A stretch of 64,000 bases of DNA from Ornithodoros turicata (GCF_037126465.1 NW_026999482.1:62001-126000), one strand, 5' to 3'; shown: positions 31,301-41,321, counted from the first letter of the stretch. Notes: generated by a model not told the origin, from the letters alone. Translations and numbers: made by a program.

Positions 31301-33318
31301 GCTCCACATTAATGAGTTTTGGTAAACCACTTTGTAACGTCCCGTGACTGTAGACGGTACGATAATCGAGAACGATATCACGATAGGGCGACTGAGTTTT
31401 GGTGCACTGTGGAAGGAGACTGTACGGATTAATAACGCTGTAGGGCTCCCGCACTTCAAGAACCCTGAACCTCTTCAATATACTGCTGTTGAGGAGTTCT
31501 GTCATTGCGATCCATTTCGTTGGGTCCACCAGAGGGCTGCTCGCAGTCACCTTGAGCGGCATGAAAATGCTACAGGAGTCTGCACCACAATCTCGCTTCT
31601 TGCATAGTTGATTAGCCGTCGTCGTCGTCTTCACCTCGCGGAACCCCGCAACCTATGTGACGTCTCCGATGACATGGTACTCTAGTCCTCGAGAAGATCC
31701 GTACCGGAGATACGCTAGGGTGTCGCGCATGCACCGTCAGACCAACGCCGTATCAGAGATGCCAAAATGGTCTACTGAAACTGGGCCCTATTGTATTGTT
31801 AGCCTATAAACCTCTACCTGACAAACGTCATCATGACATTGGTAGACAGACCGAAACCAAAACAGATCGGAAGGGGAGAGATGGATTCCACGAATGGACA
31901 ATTGTTCGCTGCCTCCTATTGAAAGAAAAGTCGGAGCGAAGGTCGCGTCCCTTTCAGAGACCATCGTAATCCCCTCAAGGCCGTGGCTTTCGGGCACGAC
32001 CTTGTTCGCCACTGGCTTTGAACGTAGTTCAACTCTACCAAACTCATGGCGCTGTCGAACATTATGACATCATTTGTTTACAAACAGGTAGAGGTCTATT
32101 GTCAGGTCTTCTTGAGAACAAGCGAGGGAATGTGTAAGTTGAGTCTTCTTGCACTCATAAATCACACACAGTGCGCGTTGTGAAGCGAACTGGCATCACT
32201 GTCCGAAGGACATGAGGATAAACATTGTCAGTGGAACATTCGCGAGAACTTGCGACCTACAATTCAGTGAACCGGTATTGAAAAATGCAACGGTACGCAT
32301 CATGCTGTGCATTTACGGGAACACCACGATCGGATCTGTTCCAAATCCACACGGCCACGATAGGTAAGCACACGCTTCCCCTGCTGTGTCATTGGATGCC
32401 GCCAATCTTTGCCTCCTGTGGATCCCATTCATTGCCGCCAAAGACTGCTACGTTTTCATAGCGTTTTTCTTCTAAACGGTAGCGCTGTGTGAACTAATTT
32501 TGCTTTCAATACATTCATTGAAATACAGACTTTCACTTGAGAGCGAGTTGTTTTTGCATTTGAGGCCCCTTTAAGAGCAAGGTTTATCACGGCTCTTAGC
32601 AATACATACTGAAGGTGAAGAAAACACAATGTACAAGTTTCCGGCGATGTAGAATCAAAAATAACAAAGACTGTTAAAGAGCATCAACTGTTTACTATAT
32701 ACATAAAAAACAAGACTTTCGTGCAGTGGGCTGCACTTCTTCAGGTTTGAGGACCTGTTACAAGTGGTGAAGCATATACCAAAAACCAAGTCACATGGTG
32801 CAAGAGGAAAGGGTAAGGGTGAAGAGAACTACAAATGCAATACAAATATCAACAAAAATGAAAAACAAAATGCAATCAATAGGAGGTTGCGTTTCATTTT
32901 TGTTGATATTTGTATTGCGTTTGTAGTTCTCTTCACCCTTACCCTTTCCTCTTGTATCATGTGACCTGGTTTTTGATATATGCTTCACCACTTGTAACAG
33001 GTCCTCAAACCTGAAGAAGTGCAGCCTACTGCACGAAAGTCTTGTTTTTTATGTATATAGTAAACAGTTGATGCTCTTAACCGTCTTTGTTATTTTTGAC
33101 AATACATACTGCTCAGGATTTTTGTTACCGACTGCTACCGATTGATAAGCGAAGTCTCGTCAATTGTCCTTTCAGAGCTGGCAATCATCGCTGGAGTAAT
33201 GGCTGTGCTCCTGCTTACTGTCTTCGTCGTGGGCCTCTACTGTGTATGCAGCAGACACGGCAACAAGAAAAGGACAGTGGCATATTCCCCTCTGCCAACT
33301 GAACTGTCCATCAATTGA
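19199..33318 (+). CDS. Histidine acid phosphatase, membrane-anchored (ACP2-like), 10 exons
   Basis: Predicted secretory/lysosomal phosphomonoesterase of the histidine phosphatase superfamily. Exons: 19199-19324, 19964-20059, 20565-20651, 20742-20894, 22594-22692, 26960-27049, 27130-27250, 28421-28509, 29675-29966 and 33176-33318. They sum to 1296 nt (431 residues plus stop), close to the roughly 420 residues of animal ACP2, and every junction keeps phase. Residues 1-30 look like a signal peptide (core LLVFVYLHFAS). The catalytic motif is RHGDRTP at about 45-51, and HDT at 288-290 supplies the second catalytic His-Asp. Several N-glycosylation sequons (NRS, NFT, NMS, NKS) are visible. One membrane helix spans about 386-409, and the short cytosolic tail ends with YSPL, a YXXphi-type sorting motif that suggests lysosomal delivery. 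Introns are loaded with transposons. The family assignment is firm. The end of exon 9 is ambiguous (see its entry). Promoter and poly(A) site were not located. Confidence 0.93.
19964..20059 (+). CDS. Acid phosphatase exon 2 (RHG catalytic motif)
   Basis: Thirty-two codons between TTCTACAG and AAT|GTACGC, phase 0 at both ends. It carries RHGDRTP with the nucleophilic histidine, followed by a PYPLSVWKEGPGQLTN stretch typical of the family. Confidence 0.93.
20125..20533. mobile_element. hAT-type MITE in phosphatase intron 2
   Basis: Perfect terminal inverted repeats CAGGGATCGGAACCG, flanked by exact 8-bp duplications CTTCTGAC (20117-20124 and 20534-20541). 409 bp, no transposase. Interior rich in CCGAACCG words. 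Confidence 0.9.
20565..20651 (+). CDS. Acid phosphatase exon 3
   Basis: Twenty-nine codons between ATTCCCACAG and GAG|GTGACT, phase 0/0. It encodes TGCKQHYLLGGHLRNIY, matching the conserved G-x-x-Q-x-x-x-L-G-x-x-L-R helix of histidine acid phosphatases. The preceding intron is almost wholly filled by a 409-bp hAT-type MITE. Confidence 0.93.
20742..20894 (+). CDS. Acid phosphatase exon 4
   Basis: Fifty-one codons between TTTTCTTACAG and CCG|GTATGT, phase 0/0. It contains VRSSDRDRCLASA, the family's arginine-bearing R-S-T/S-D-x-x-R motif that contributes to phosphate binding, then W-x-P-V-A-I-H-T. Confidence 0.94.
21061..22019 (-). mobile_element. Tc1-type transposon, internally deleted, intron 4
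   Basis: 959 bp flanked by TA. Long inverted arms of about 300 bp begin CAGTGCTGGACAAAAGTTTA. Between them a - strand fragment (about 21700-21640) reads LTWPAQSPDLNIIENV, the conserved Tc1 transposase WPAQSPDLNPIEN-type motif before the last catalytic residue. Most of the transposase is gone. Confidence 0.9.
22102..22314. mobile_element. Foldback MITE in intron 4
   Basis: About 95-bp arms that are near-perfect complements (TCTAACGTGTCCAGAAAT...AAAGTGAGCGA), with a short spacer. A hairpin-forming unit just upstream of exon 5. Confidence 0.82.
22594..22692 (+). CDS. Acid phosphatase exon 5
   Basis: Thirty-three codons between CCATTTTGCCAG and CAC|GTATGT, phase 0/0. It encodes MLAPGEGDCPAATKEDE, corresponding to the family's L-x-x-P-x-x-x-C-P segment with a structural cysteine. 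Confidence 0.92.
23684..24172. mobile_element. Foldback element in intron 5
   Basis: Left arm GATAAAACAAATAGAAACAG..., right arm CTGTTTCTATTTGTTTTATC, with a second inner pair (CAGCTCCTTCCGTGAGATGG / CATCTGGCGGAAGGAGCTG). Confidence 0.78.
24230..24963 (-). mobile_element. Pogo-type transposon remnant in intron 5
   Basis: Ends GGTAGAACCCTTTATAATAA / TAACGAGGTTCTACTG. The - strand (24588-24340) encodes CGRKRKVLTLL... STVSVLVKNRDIF, the helix-turn-helix of CENP-B/pogo/jerky transposases (R-K-R-K-x-L-T start, S-T-V-S-x-L-x-K-N end). The rest of the transposase is missing. Its MITE derivative lies at 43940-44114. Confidence 0.75.
25387..26684. mobile_element. hAT-type element in intron 5 with nested MITE
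   Basis: Ends CAGGGATGGGCAAGTTAC / GTTACCTCCAACACTG, flanked by ATACTGGC (25379-25386) and GTACTGGC (26685-26692), an 8-bp duplication with one change. Interior of GTAACTxxGTTAC words. A second element (25498-26146) is inserted in it. Confidence 0.82.
25498..26146. mobile_element. TTAA-type MITE nested in the hAT element
   Basis: Flanked by TTAA at 25494-25497 and 26147-26150. Ends AGGAGTACAGAGGG / CTTCTGTGCTACG. Homologous to 60298-60920. Confidence 0.75.
26960..27049 (+). CDS. Acid phosphatase exon 6
   Basis: Thirty codons between CTTTGTGCAG and GAG|GTGAGA, phase 0/0. The helical segment is in the same frame as its neighbours. It follows a 4.27 kb intron holding at least four transposable elements. 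Confidence 0.9.
27130..27250 (+). CDS. Acid phosphatase exon 7
   Basis: Forty codons plus one base between CACTGTGTAG and GCAG|GTAAGA, phase 0/1. It includes KLYNFTLPKW and an NFT sequon, then NMS. The intron before it is only 80 nt. Confidence 0.92.
27352..28230. mobile_element. Foldback transposon in intron 7 with nested MITE
   Basis: Ends TATTTTCTCGAATCTAAGAC and GTCTTATAATCGAGAAAATA. The same family is at 43930-44699 (GTCATCTTAGATTCGAGAA). A 179-bp MITE is nested in it. Confidence 0.78.
27703..27881. mobile_element. 179-bp TA-flanked MITE
   Basis: Near-perfect ends CAGTCAAACTCCTTTATAGC / GTAAAGGAGTTTGACTG, TA on both sides. mariner/pogo-type by target duplication. Confidence 0.88.
28262..28380 (-). 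mobile_element. tRNA-derived SINE, truncated copy in intron 7
   Basis: T-run followed by TTCTGCGCTAGACATGGAG...GGGGTTAGCGTGCGTCC, matching the tail half of the SINEs at 36.2, 38.6 and 41.0 kb. The tRNA-like head is missing. Confidence 0.7.
28421..28509 (+). CDS. Acid phosphatase exon 8
   Basis: Two bases plus 29 codons between CCATTTGCAG and AGT|GTGAGT. It encodes GPLLGDITAHM, the conserved G-P-L-L-x-x-I helix of the family, and a Y-K-V-Y-M-Y-S-S strand that leads into the catalytic HD of the next exon. Confidence 0.93.
28735..29130. mobile_element. GTAGGGTTGCCACC element, inverted copy in intron 8
   Basis: Begins TAGGGTTGCCACTTTTGGC and ends AAATGACCGGCCACGTGGAA followed by ACCCTA. Sits within phosphatase intron 8. 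Confidence 0.68.
29675..29966 (+). CDS. Acid phosphatase exon 9 (HD motif), alternative 3' ends
   Basis: The acceptor GTCCTTGCAG is followed at once by HDTEIASL, the family's second catalytic motif, then the distal cysteine-rich core (GCGTQSC, ECGLKKL). The listed end assumes a GC donor (CTACAG|GCGAGT). Two downstream GT donors, ending the exon at 30026 (AAAG|GTACAG) or 30038 (CAAG|GTAGCA), also leave one base and therefore join exon 10 in the same frame. They would add 20 or 24 juxtamembrane residues. Transcript evidence is needed to choose. Confidence 0.9.
30135..30561. mobile_element. CAGGGTGTCTAC MITE in intron 9
   Basis: Ends CAGGGTGTCTACCAACC / GTAGACACCCTG, flanked on both sides by TTAAT. 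Interior of TCAGGGA words. Confidence 0.85.
31804..32100. mobile_element. Short MITE, GACCTCTACC family, inverted copy in intron 9
   Basis: Reverse-oriented copy in the last phosphatase intron. Ends CCTATAAACCTCTACCTG and CAGGTAGAGGTCTATT. Confidence 0.78.
32717..32744 (-). ncRNA. Hammerhead-like core, - arm of palindrome
   Basis: On the - strand: CTGAAGA, A, GTGCAG-CCCA-CTGCAC, GAAA. Identical to the + arm except for one loop base. Confidence 0.5.
33011..33041 (+). ncRNA. Hammerhead-like core, + arm of palindrome
   Basis: CTGAAGA (33011-33017), one A, GTGCAG-CCTA-CTGCAC (perfect 6-bp stem), GAAA (33035-33038), GTC. Both invariant boxes of a hammerhead catalytic core are intact. The single unpaired A and the missing clear stem III leave activity uncertain. 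Confidence 0.5.
33176..33318 (+). CDS. Acid phosphatase exon 10 (membrane anchor and tail)
   Basis: Acceptor TGTCCTTTCAG, phase 1, TGA at 33316-33318. It encodes a hydrophobic helix of about 23 residues (LAIIAGVMAVLLLTVF onward), a basic stop-transfer stretch (RHGNKKR) and a short tail with YSPL. This separates the protein from secreted prostatic-type enzymes and fits a type I lysosomal acid phosphatase. Confidence 0.92.
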
Positions 33319-36246
33319 CTGCCATTATTAAGAGTACCGTAGGTTAATCCTCCACTATTATACGAGCCGAATAATGTATTTACTGTTTAGGTATACATCC
33401 TTTTATACGCGATTCACGGGAACTGTGCCTAGTCAGTCAGTGGGTTTACTGTTATGTATATAACTTGTCCTCGGCATATCCAATTGACATATATTTACAT
33501 TAAGACGTACCTTTAGAAGCTTTTACATAGCAAAATATCGTGTTGTTGGAGCAAACGTTGATGAATGTGATGCTGCAAAATCACCAGGTTAATTAAGCAT
33601 CGTGTAGTGTATGCTACGTGAAGTGGGAATACCCAAAGCAATTCATAGTTATGCAGGACATAGATGTTTATTGCTCTACCAGTCATGAGAAAGAACAAAT
33701 TGGAAGATTTTTGAAGCAGTCACACAATCCTGCTTTATATTCTGTGCCTCTGTTGTTAGATATTATTGTATGTGGTTCATATTTTTACTGGTTGTACGAT
33801 GTGCCACAGTAATTCCGTGGTTCCTGCAGAACCACCCGTTAATTCAGACGTTTCGATAATTCCGACATTTCCTGTCGGAACTGTGATAATTGAGCATTTC
33901 CATCCAGATTACATGGCATGAATTTCATGTTAGGTGCCAGCAGTCCAAGGGAATTTGGAACTGTACATGCAGATCTCTTGTTGTATTGTTCTAACCATAT
34001 ATGCTCACCTATTTGTTTTATACAAATCTAAATGTAGAAAGTTTTTTGTTTTTTTACAATAAGTATGGAATTTTTGCTGAGTGAATAGTGCTTTCAAAGC
34101 TACTTATTCACGGGTTTACCCCTGTGCTGTTAGGTCTGTTTCTTTTTTTTCTCTCTCTCATGTCAGGTGTTTAAACAATCTGGTTTTGTGTTGGAAGCTA
34201 TGAAAGAGTGATTTATTTTTTTATATATTTTTCACATGCACTGTTTGATTTTATCCATGCAATATAGTTCAAGCATGCATGCCATGCTGACCGTCCTACA
34301 AAAGCAAGTTTGCAGTTTGCAGTGAAGCAGAAAAGTAAAAAGTTCAAAACATGTATTGTCCTGCGAGTGGTGCATAATTTCTTGTGCATTGAGCTTACAA
34401 CAGTACTTTCCACCTGCTGTTGGACACACATTGTACGTCAACTGTAGTGATATTGGGAAAGAGCTGAAACAGGTACTGGAGGGGAAACTTAAATTATGTT
34501 AGAGGCTGTGTTATTAGTACTCAAAATCTCTATTCAGTTACAATTAAGTTACAATTGAAATCTCACCAAACTCTTCCTTCTCTCTGCACCACACAGATAT
34601 GCGTACGGACACGTAACGTTCTCTGGCACCTGCTAGTGAGGTTTACGGATAATTCTCTGCGTCGGGAGATTACGGCAGTTAAACGGGTGATTTTTAAAGA
34701 TCATCAATGTGTGCGCAAAATATTTTCACTGAGAACTTTATTGTCACTGCAGAATCAAATTTATAAAAACAGTTTCAAGTAGCGGTACGTAAGGCCAGTA
34801 CGCTCGTTCCAAGAACGGAGGATTTTTTTTAAGGTGTCCGAAGCAGGACCTCTTAACTACACTGGTCGTTCTTTCGTAGGAACTCTTTATTTGTTGGAAA
34901 ACACGCTGCAGCCAAAAATGCGCAAGATTATTGGGTGCCACCTCAATGCTCGTTCAAGCTCTAAAAATATCAGAAGCCAAGGTTATACCTCTGTCAGATG
35001 GGCACATGTACGACCTTTAGAGGGAGACCTCGCAAGGATTTTTTAAAAAAAATTACCTATGCATCACACTGAACACAACATTCACATTCACTTTGCGCGA
35101 GCAATTAATCCGTGAATGATGACAATACGAAACCGAAACGTAAAGTGCACAGCGGTTTGCGCAGAGGAACATCAGCATTGTCGTCCGCTACGAAGCTTGC
35201 ATTCTTCCATGCCGGAAGTAGTCAGCAGTGTTGCTTTGAGCACCCTCTTGCTTCACGGAGTCTAAGCGCTCACTTCGTAATAATTCATTCGAATAATTTC
35301 TCTGCACTTTTGGAACGCAATATTTCATATGTATGTCCCTGATATCCCAAGGGTTACTGCTATGCCACAATCTTTCTGATTTTTTTTTGCGGAGTCCCAC
35401 TTTAGGGTTACAGCATTAAAGGAGCGTGGAAGCAACACTTAACATGACTCGCAATCCTGCCTCATCTGTAGAGCTGTCCACAAGGAGTCACCATGCAAAG
35501 TATTTTTACTGTGCAGCGTTTTGTCACTGCGCAATAAAATTTACAAAAGACAGTCGGGAAAAGCAGTCGCGGACGAGGGACACGAGCCCCGCGTGACGTT
35601 GAAACTGCTCGGGGCCTTTTTCCTTAGTTTTTTTTCTTCTTGCCTCAGAAGTTGCTTATACAGGCTCGAGCTGTGCCCTTGGACATCACTGGTCACGTGC
35701 CAGAGCCTGTGATACATCATGACGTCCTCCGCCTCACAGATGCGCTCTTTAGAAGTGGAGACCTACCTAACGACCGTATGCACCTAAGGCCGTAAGTGCA
35801 CTCGTCTGACACGGGTAGAAGTTTCTCGTGTAAACTGCTTACAGGTACAGCATGAAATTGAATAACTGACCGTACTTAATTTCTCTCCTTTTATAAACTG
35901 CCTTCGGGTTTCCTCAGGGGACTCGAGCGCACAAACTTTTGTGGTCTCTCTAATTGCCTGCACTCAATAATTGGCTACCTGTTTCTTACATGAGCAGCGT
36001 TCAAGTTTTCACGCAAATAAATATCATTTTGTAGCCTGGCTAGAAAAAGTACAAGTGGGCTCTTTTTCGGGTAATTCAGATCGTACGGGGAAAGAATAAA
36101 GGCTGCGACGTTGTCTGGCAGCATTAAAAAAAGTGAAGTAGAACAGTTGACTGCAATGTGTTGCGAGACTTCAATAATACAACCTACAGGGTGTGTATTT
36201 TTATCCTTTTTAGAATTTTTATTTAAAAAACAGCAGCAGCAGTATG
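33319..36246. other. Phosphatase 3' flank, unassigned
   Basis: The 3' UTR must start here, but no AATAAA was seen in the first kilobase. Two related segments (about 34725-34780 and 35500-35560: TTTTGTCACTGCGCAATAAA and its variant) are a short repeat. Otherwise nothing supported. Confidence 0.45.
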
Positions 36247-36500
36247 TTTTTTTTTTTAATTCCGCGTTAGCGCCACGAAGCAAACGTGGCTGTGGGTGGC
36301 ATACAGACGTGGACAGATGGAGAGAGGACAGCAGGAAGCAGTGGGCGACGGGGAGGTTAGTATGCGTCCTGGGCAGACTTCAAGGGAAAACTGTGCCGAC
36401 ATTCGTCTGTAAAGTCTTCAGGAAAACCCGGGTAAAACCTCGGACAGCACCGCCGGTGACAGGATTCGGACCTGTCTCGGCGTGGGGCAGCAGTATGTAA
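36247..36500 (-). mobile_element. tRNA-derived SINE, copy A
   Basis: Oriented on the -: poly(A) tail (T-run at 36247-36257), body, and a head with a B box at 36473-36462 (AGGTCCGAATCC). Resembles the Ruka-type SINEs of ixodid ticks, but the name is from memory and untested. Confidence 0.75.
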
Positions 36501-39500
36501 CTACAAGGTGACTAATTACCAAAAATCCATTAATTAGCTCTTTAATATGGGAATTTTGTGCAAAAGCGACCTAGCAGAGGGAGATAACCCTCGTTCATCC
36601 TTTAAAAATCCAGAAAAGAAATATTCACCTCTGGATTTCAGTACGCAGATCAGCTGAAACCAAAAAAGCTCGCCTGAAGAGTGCATCGTCTACGCTGACT
36701 GAGGCTCATCTGGACCAGAAAGCGGCTTATCTGGCCAGCAGATCGCCACCTGCTCCAATAACCTCCATCGCTCCTAATCACGTGGCCCTCTGACGTGAAA
36801 CGAGCACTGTGCCAATTGCCACCTAGATATCAAAGGCCTGCTCATTGCCTCCTCTCCCTCCATTAAGAGTTAGGATTTGTCTTCTGCTGCGATTCACCGT
36901 TCCGCAAATTCTAGAACCGGCAAATGATTGCAGCTCACCTGGAACCTGCAGGCCTAAATATTTAGACGAAAAGTAAAAGACGCTTTCCAGAAAATTGGTT
37001 TTGAGAAAGATGGATACTCTTGCACTTCATTTCCAAGTCTTTCCCCATTTAGTGCATGGGGACCTTTCAATTGCAACACACAGACTACGGTGGTTCGTCT
37101 TCATGGCCACGACTGCTGAAAGCACGCTAGTGATTGGCTACGGCCGCTGAAAACACAGTCCTGATTGGCTGACTCTTAACTGTTATGACATGGCAACGAG
37201 TAAATAGGCTTTACCTAGGTGCTGCATGCTGTGCTCCCCGCGTTCCTGGACTCTGTGGTTTCGGCTCATTTGAGTATTAAAATTAGAGGGTGGATATTTT
37301 AACGTGTGCTTCAGGATTTGTTAGACGTGGAATACGATGATGCTGTTTCGTTCTGGTATTGCTTTTACCCAAAATCGACCTGTTAATTAGTTTTTAGTAG
37401 TTAATTATAGGTAATTAGTTATCTTGCAGTTGCATACTTTCTTCCAGAGGATGTCTGTCTGGCCGTATAATTCAACTGCAAGAACATCCATGCTGCTCTC
37501 TCACCTTTTTTCATGAAAATTCTGCAAAGGATAGAAATAAACCACCAGCCATTGCACATTCCTGTTACTGTCAAGGTTTTGTTCCTGTTGAATTGTTTCG
37601 GCGCTTCCTTAAAAGTCAATGTGGAACACGGCCATAGTCAACAAGAGCCTGGGTTTATCCACGAGAGTATCCAGGAAGGAAACAAACTTCCACAAAAATC
37701 ACAAGTTCTTCTAACCTATGAGAATACACAAAGTACTGCAGAATATAGCGGGTCTGTCCTCTTTTGGTCCAAAGACAAAATGGAAATAGCCTTTCCAGAA
37801 AATTAGACACTCCTCCTTTGCACCGGAACACAATAGCTACCACGGAGGAATAAAACGAGCTAAAGGGATCAATAGGGTAGAAAAGATGCATTGTATTGGT
37901 ATCTGCAGTAGCATGGATGTGCCAAGCGGATAGTCGCATCCAACCCTTGTGGTGGTAGTTGCACGAAAGTTCCTACCCCACCTCGGGAACTGTAACACAG
38001 GCTTGGAATTCCGAATCCAGTCACCTAGGCATTCCGAGCACTTAGGCAATGAATGGGTCCCTGAGTAGCTTTTGTATTCATATTAATTTAGGACACTGGG
38101 GGGCTACCACTCTTTCAGCTGCCTTCTCATGTCTATGCTGTCTACCTCAATAACCTACTAATTACCGTGTCTACCAAAAATAACTGCTTGAAACCGGTTT
38201 GACCCAGTGTAGTTTCACATGCTGTAAGGAGAATTGATTGCAGCAAAAATAATCCTGTTTATTCTTTCCAACGGGGGGGAACTAAGGGAGAGGTTAGAAG
38301 GTTCTGCCTTGTGAACTACAGACCAAAACAAGGAGCCTGTCTTGCACTCTGGCACATTGTTGTAATGTGAGGTTTCGCAAGTTTCCTACCCAAACAAGAA
38401 ATTACTCATGGGGCAAATGTTTTGCCGGACCTTACGTTCAGCATCTGCGTGGCTCCGGAACATCCACAGCGGTGTATTGTGCACGTAGCAGACGACAGCA
38501 TATCAATATCTTGCAGCAGGACATTCCTCACAGCACAAAAAGTCACTATGTTTTTCCTTTTTTTTTTATGTGGTAGCGCCGCGAAGCAAGTGTGGCTATG
38601 AGTACAGACGTGGACAGATGGAGAGAGGACAGCAGGAAGGGGTGGGCGACCGGGAGGTTAGTATGCGTCCTGGGCAGGCTTCAAGGGGAAACTGTGCCGA
38701 CATCCGTCTGTAAAGTCTTCAGGAAAACCCGGGTAAAACCTCGGACAGCACCGCCGGTGACAGGATTCGGACCTGTCTCGGCGTGGGGCAGCAGTATGTA
38801 ACTACAAGGTGACTAATCACCAAAAATCCATTAATTAGCTCTTTAATATGGGAATTTTGTGCAAAAGCGAGCTAGCAGAGGGAGATAACCCTCGTTCATC
38901 CTTTAAAAATCCCGAAAAGAAATATCCACCTCTGAATTTCAGTACGCAGATCAGCTGAAACCAAAAAAAGCTCGCCTGAAGAGTGCATCGTCTACGCTGA
39001 CTGAGGCTCATCTGGACCAGAAAGGGGCTTATCTGGCCAGCAGATTGCCACCTGCTCCAATAACCTCCATCGCTCCTAATCACGTGGCCCTCTGACGTGA
39101 AACGAGCACTGTGCCAATTGCCACCTAGATATCAAAGGCCTGCTCATTGCCTCCTCTCCCTCCATTAAGAGTTAGGATTTGTCTTCTGCTGCGATTCACC
39201 GTTCCGCGAATTCTAGAACCAGCAAATGACTGCAGCTCACCTGGAACCTGCAGGCCTAAATATTTAGACGAAAAGTAAAAGACGCTTTCCAGAAAATCGG
39301 TTTTGAGAAAGATGGATACTCTTGCACTTCATTTTCAAGTCTTTCCCCATTTAGTGCATGGGGACCTTTCAATTGCAACACACAGACTACGGTGGTTAGT
39401 CTTCATGGCCACGACTGCTGAAAGCACGCTAGTGATTGGCTACGGCCGCTGAAAACACAATCCTGATTGGCGGACTCTTAATTGTTATGACATGGCAACG

Positions 39501-41000
39501 AGTAAATAGGCTTTACCTAGGTGCTGCACGCTGTGCTCCCTGCGTTCCTGGACTCTGCGGTTTCGGCTCATTTGAGTATCAAAATTAGAGGGTGGATATT
39601 TTAACGTGTGCTTCAGGATTTGTTAGACGTGGAATACGATGATGCTGTTTCATTCTGGTATCGCTTTTACCCAAAATCGACCTGTTAATTAGTTTTTAGC
39701 TAATTAGTTTAGTTAATTAGTCAAGAAGTTAGACGTTGAATGGCTCTCAACGAGCATGGTGTTTCATTCTGCTATCGCTTTTACCCAAAATCAGCCCGTT
39801 AATTAGTTTTCAATAGTTAATTATAGGTAATTAGTTATCTTGCAGTTGCATACTTTCTTCCAGAGGATGTCTGTCTGGCCGTATAATTCAACTGCAAGAA
39901 CATCCATGCTGCTCTCTCACCTTTTTTCATAAAAATTCTGCAAAGGACAGAAATAAACCACCAGCCATTGCACATTCCTGTTACTGTCAAGGTTTTGTTC
40001 CTGTTGAATTGTTTCCGCACTTCATTAAAAGTCAATATGGAACACGGCCATAGTCAACAAGAGCCTGGTCTGGGTTTATCCACGAGAGTATCCAGGAAGG
40101 AAACAAACTTCCACAAAAATCACAAGTTCTTCTAACCTATGAGAATACACAAAGTACTGCAGAATATAGCGGGTCTGTCCTCTTTTGGTCCAAAGACAAA
40201 ATGGAAATAGCCTTTCCAGAAAATTAGACACTCCTCCTTTGCACCGGAACACAATAGCTACCACGGAGGAATAAAACGAGCTAAAGGGATCAATAGGGTA
40301 GAAAAGATGCATTGTATTGGTATCTGCAGTAGCATGGATGTGCCAAGCGGATAGTCGAGTACAACCCTTGTGGTGGTAGTTGCACGAAGGTTCCTACCCC
40401 ACCTTGGGAACTGTAACACCGGCTTGGAATTTCGAATCCAGTCACCTAGGCATTCCGAGCACTTAGGCAATGAATGGGTCCCTGAGTAGCTTTTGTATTC
40501 ATATTAATTTAGGACACTGGGGGGTTACGACTCTTTCAGCTGCCTTCTCATGTTTATGCTATGTCTACCTCAATAACCTACCAATTACCGCGTCTACCAA
40601 AAATAACTGCTTGAAACCGGTTTGACCCAGTGTAGTTTCACATGCTGTAAGGAGAATTGATTGCAGCAAAAATAATTCCGTTTATTCTTTCCAACGGGGG
40701 GGGGGGGGGGGGGGGGGGGAATTAAGGGAGAGGTTAGAAGGTTCTGCCGTGTGAACTACAGACCAAAACAAGGAGCCTGTCTTGCACTCTGGCACATTGT
40801 TGTGGTGTGAGGTTTCTCAAGTTTCCTACACAAACAAGAAATTACTCATGGGGCAAATGTTCTGCCGGACCTTACGTTGAGCACCTGCGTGGCTCCGGAA
40901 CATCCACAGCGGTGTATTGTGCACGTAGCAGACTACAGCATCTCAATATCTTGCAGCTGAGCAGCAGGACATTCCTCACAGCACAAAAAGTCACTATGTT
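36270..41000. repeat. Direct tandem duplication, 2.3-2.4 kb units
   Basis: 36270-38560 and 38568-41000 are collinear and highly similar throughout. Unit 2 has an extra segment of about 130 bp near 39700-39840 (a local re-duplication of TTAGTTAATTAG sequence) and a 24-G run at 40696-40719 where unit 1 has 7 G. No recognisable gene lies inside; short ORFs such as 37513-37806 are not supported. Confidence 0.9.
38558..38801 (-). mobile_element. tRNA-derived SINE, copy B
   Basis: Same structure, B box at 38774-38763. Marks the junction between the two copies of the 2.3 kb tandem duplication. Confidence 0.75.
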
Positions 41001-41005
41001 TTTCC

Positions 41006-41275
41006 TTTTTTTTTTTCTTTTTCCGTGTTAGCGCCGCCAAGCAAGTGTGGCTATGAGTACAGACGTGGACAGATGGAGAGAGGACAGCAGGAAGGAGTGG
41101 GGGGATAGGGCAGGGGTTAGTATGCGTCGCGGCCCGTCTTCAGCAGGAACTGTGCCTTCATTCGTCTAAAAAGTCTTCGGGAAAACCTGGGGAAAACCTC
41201 AGACGGCACACCCGGTGGCAGGATTCGAACCCGTGTCACCTCCCAGTCTCGGCGTGGAAAGTGATCACTCTGAAG
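41006..41275 (-). mobile_element. tRNA-derived SINE, copy C
   Basis: Best preserved head: B box GGGTTCGAATCCTG (41232-41219) is a full RNA polymerase III consensus; T-run at 41006-41022. More diverged body than copies A and B. Confidence 0.8.
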
Positions 41276-41321
41276 TGGGAGCTGGTGAAAAGGCACTATG
41301 GTGGGTGCTCTTGCTCGTGTG

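Larger units (their letters stand above)
32651..33105. repeat. Near-perfect 455-bp palindrome in intron 9 (paired Penelope-type termini)
   Basis: Two arms of about 225 bp are reverse complements with few changes, centre near 32879. Each arm carries the same terminal motif: CCTGAAGAAGTGCAGCC on + at 33010, and its complement at 32721-32745 (one loop base differs). The motif matches in layout the Penelope ends at 5.66 and 47.94 kb (CAAG, CTTTCG, hairpin, CTTCTTCA). Confidence 0.9.

Noticed and set aside
32764..32991. Twin 66-codon ORFs on opposite strands with nearly the same protein
   Set aside because: Direct consequence of the palindrome, not evidence of coding.
33830..33930. Tigger-like AATTCAGACG / AATTCCGAC words
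   Set aside because: Reminiscent of the pogo ends at 48 kb, but no inverted partner or TA boundary could be found.
41219..41232. Possible tRNA gene from the B box
   Set aside because: No cloverleaf or A box at tRNA spacing was found; the B box belongs to a SINE with a poly(A) tail and sister copies.
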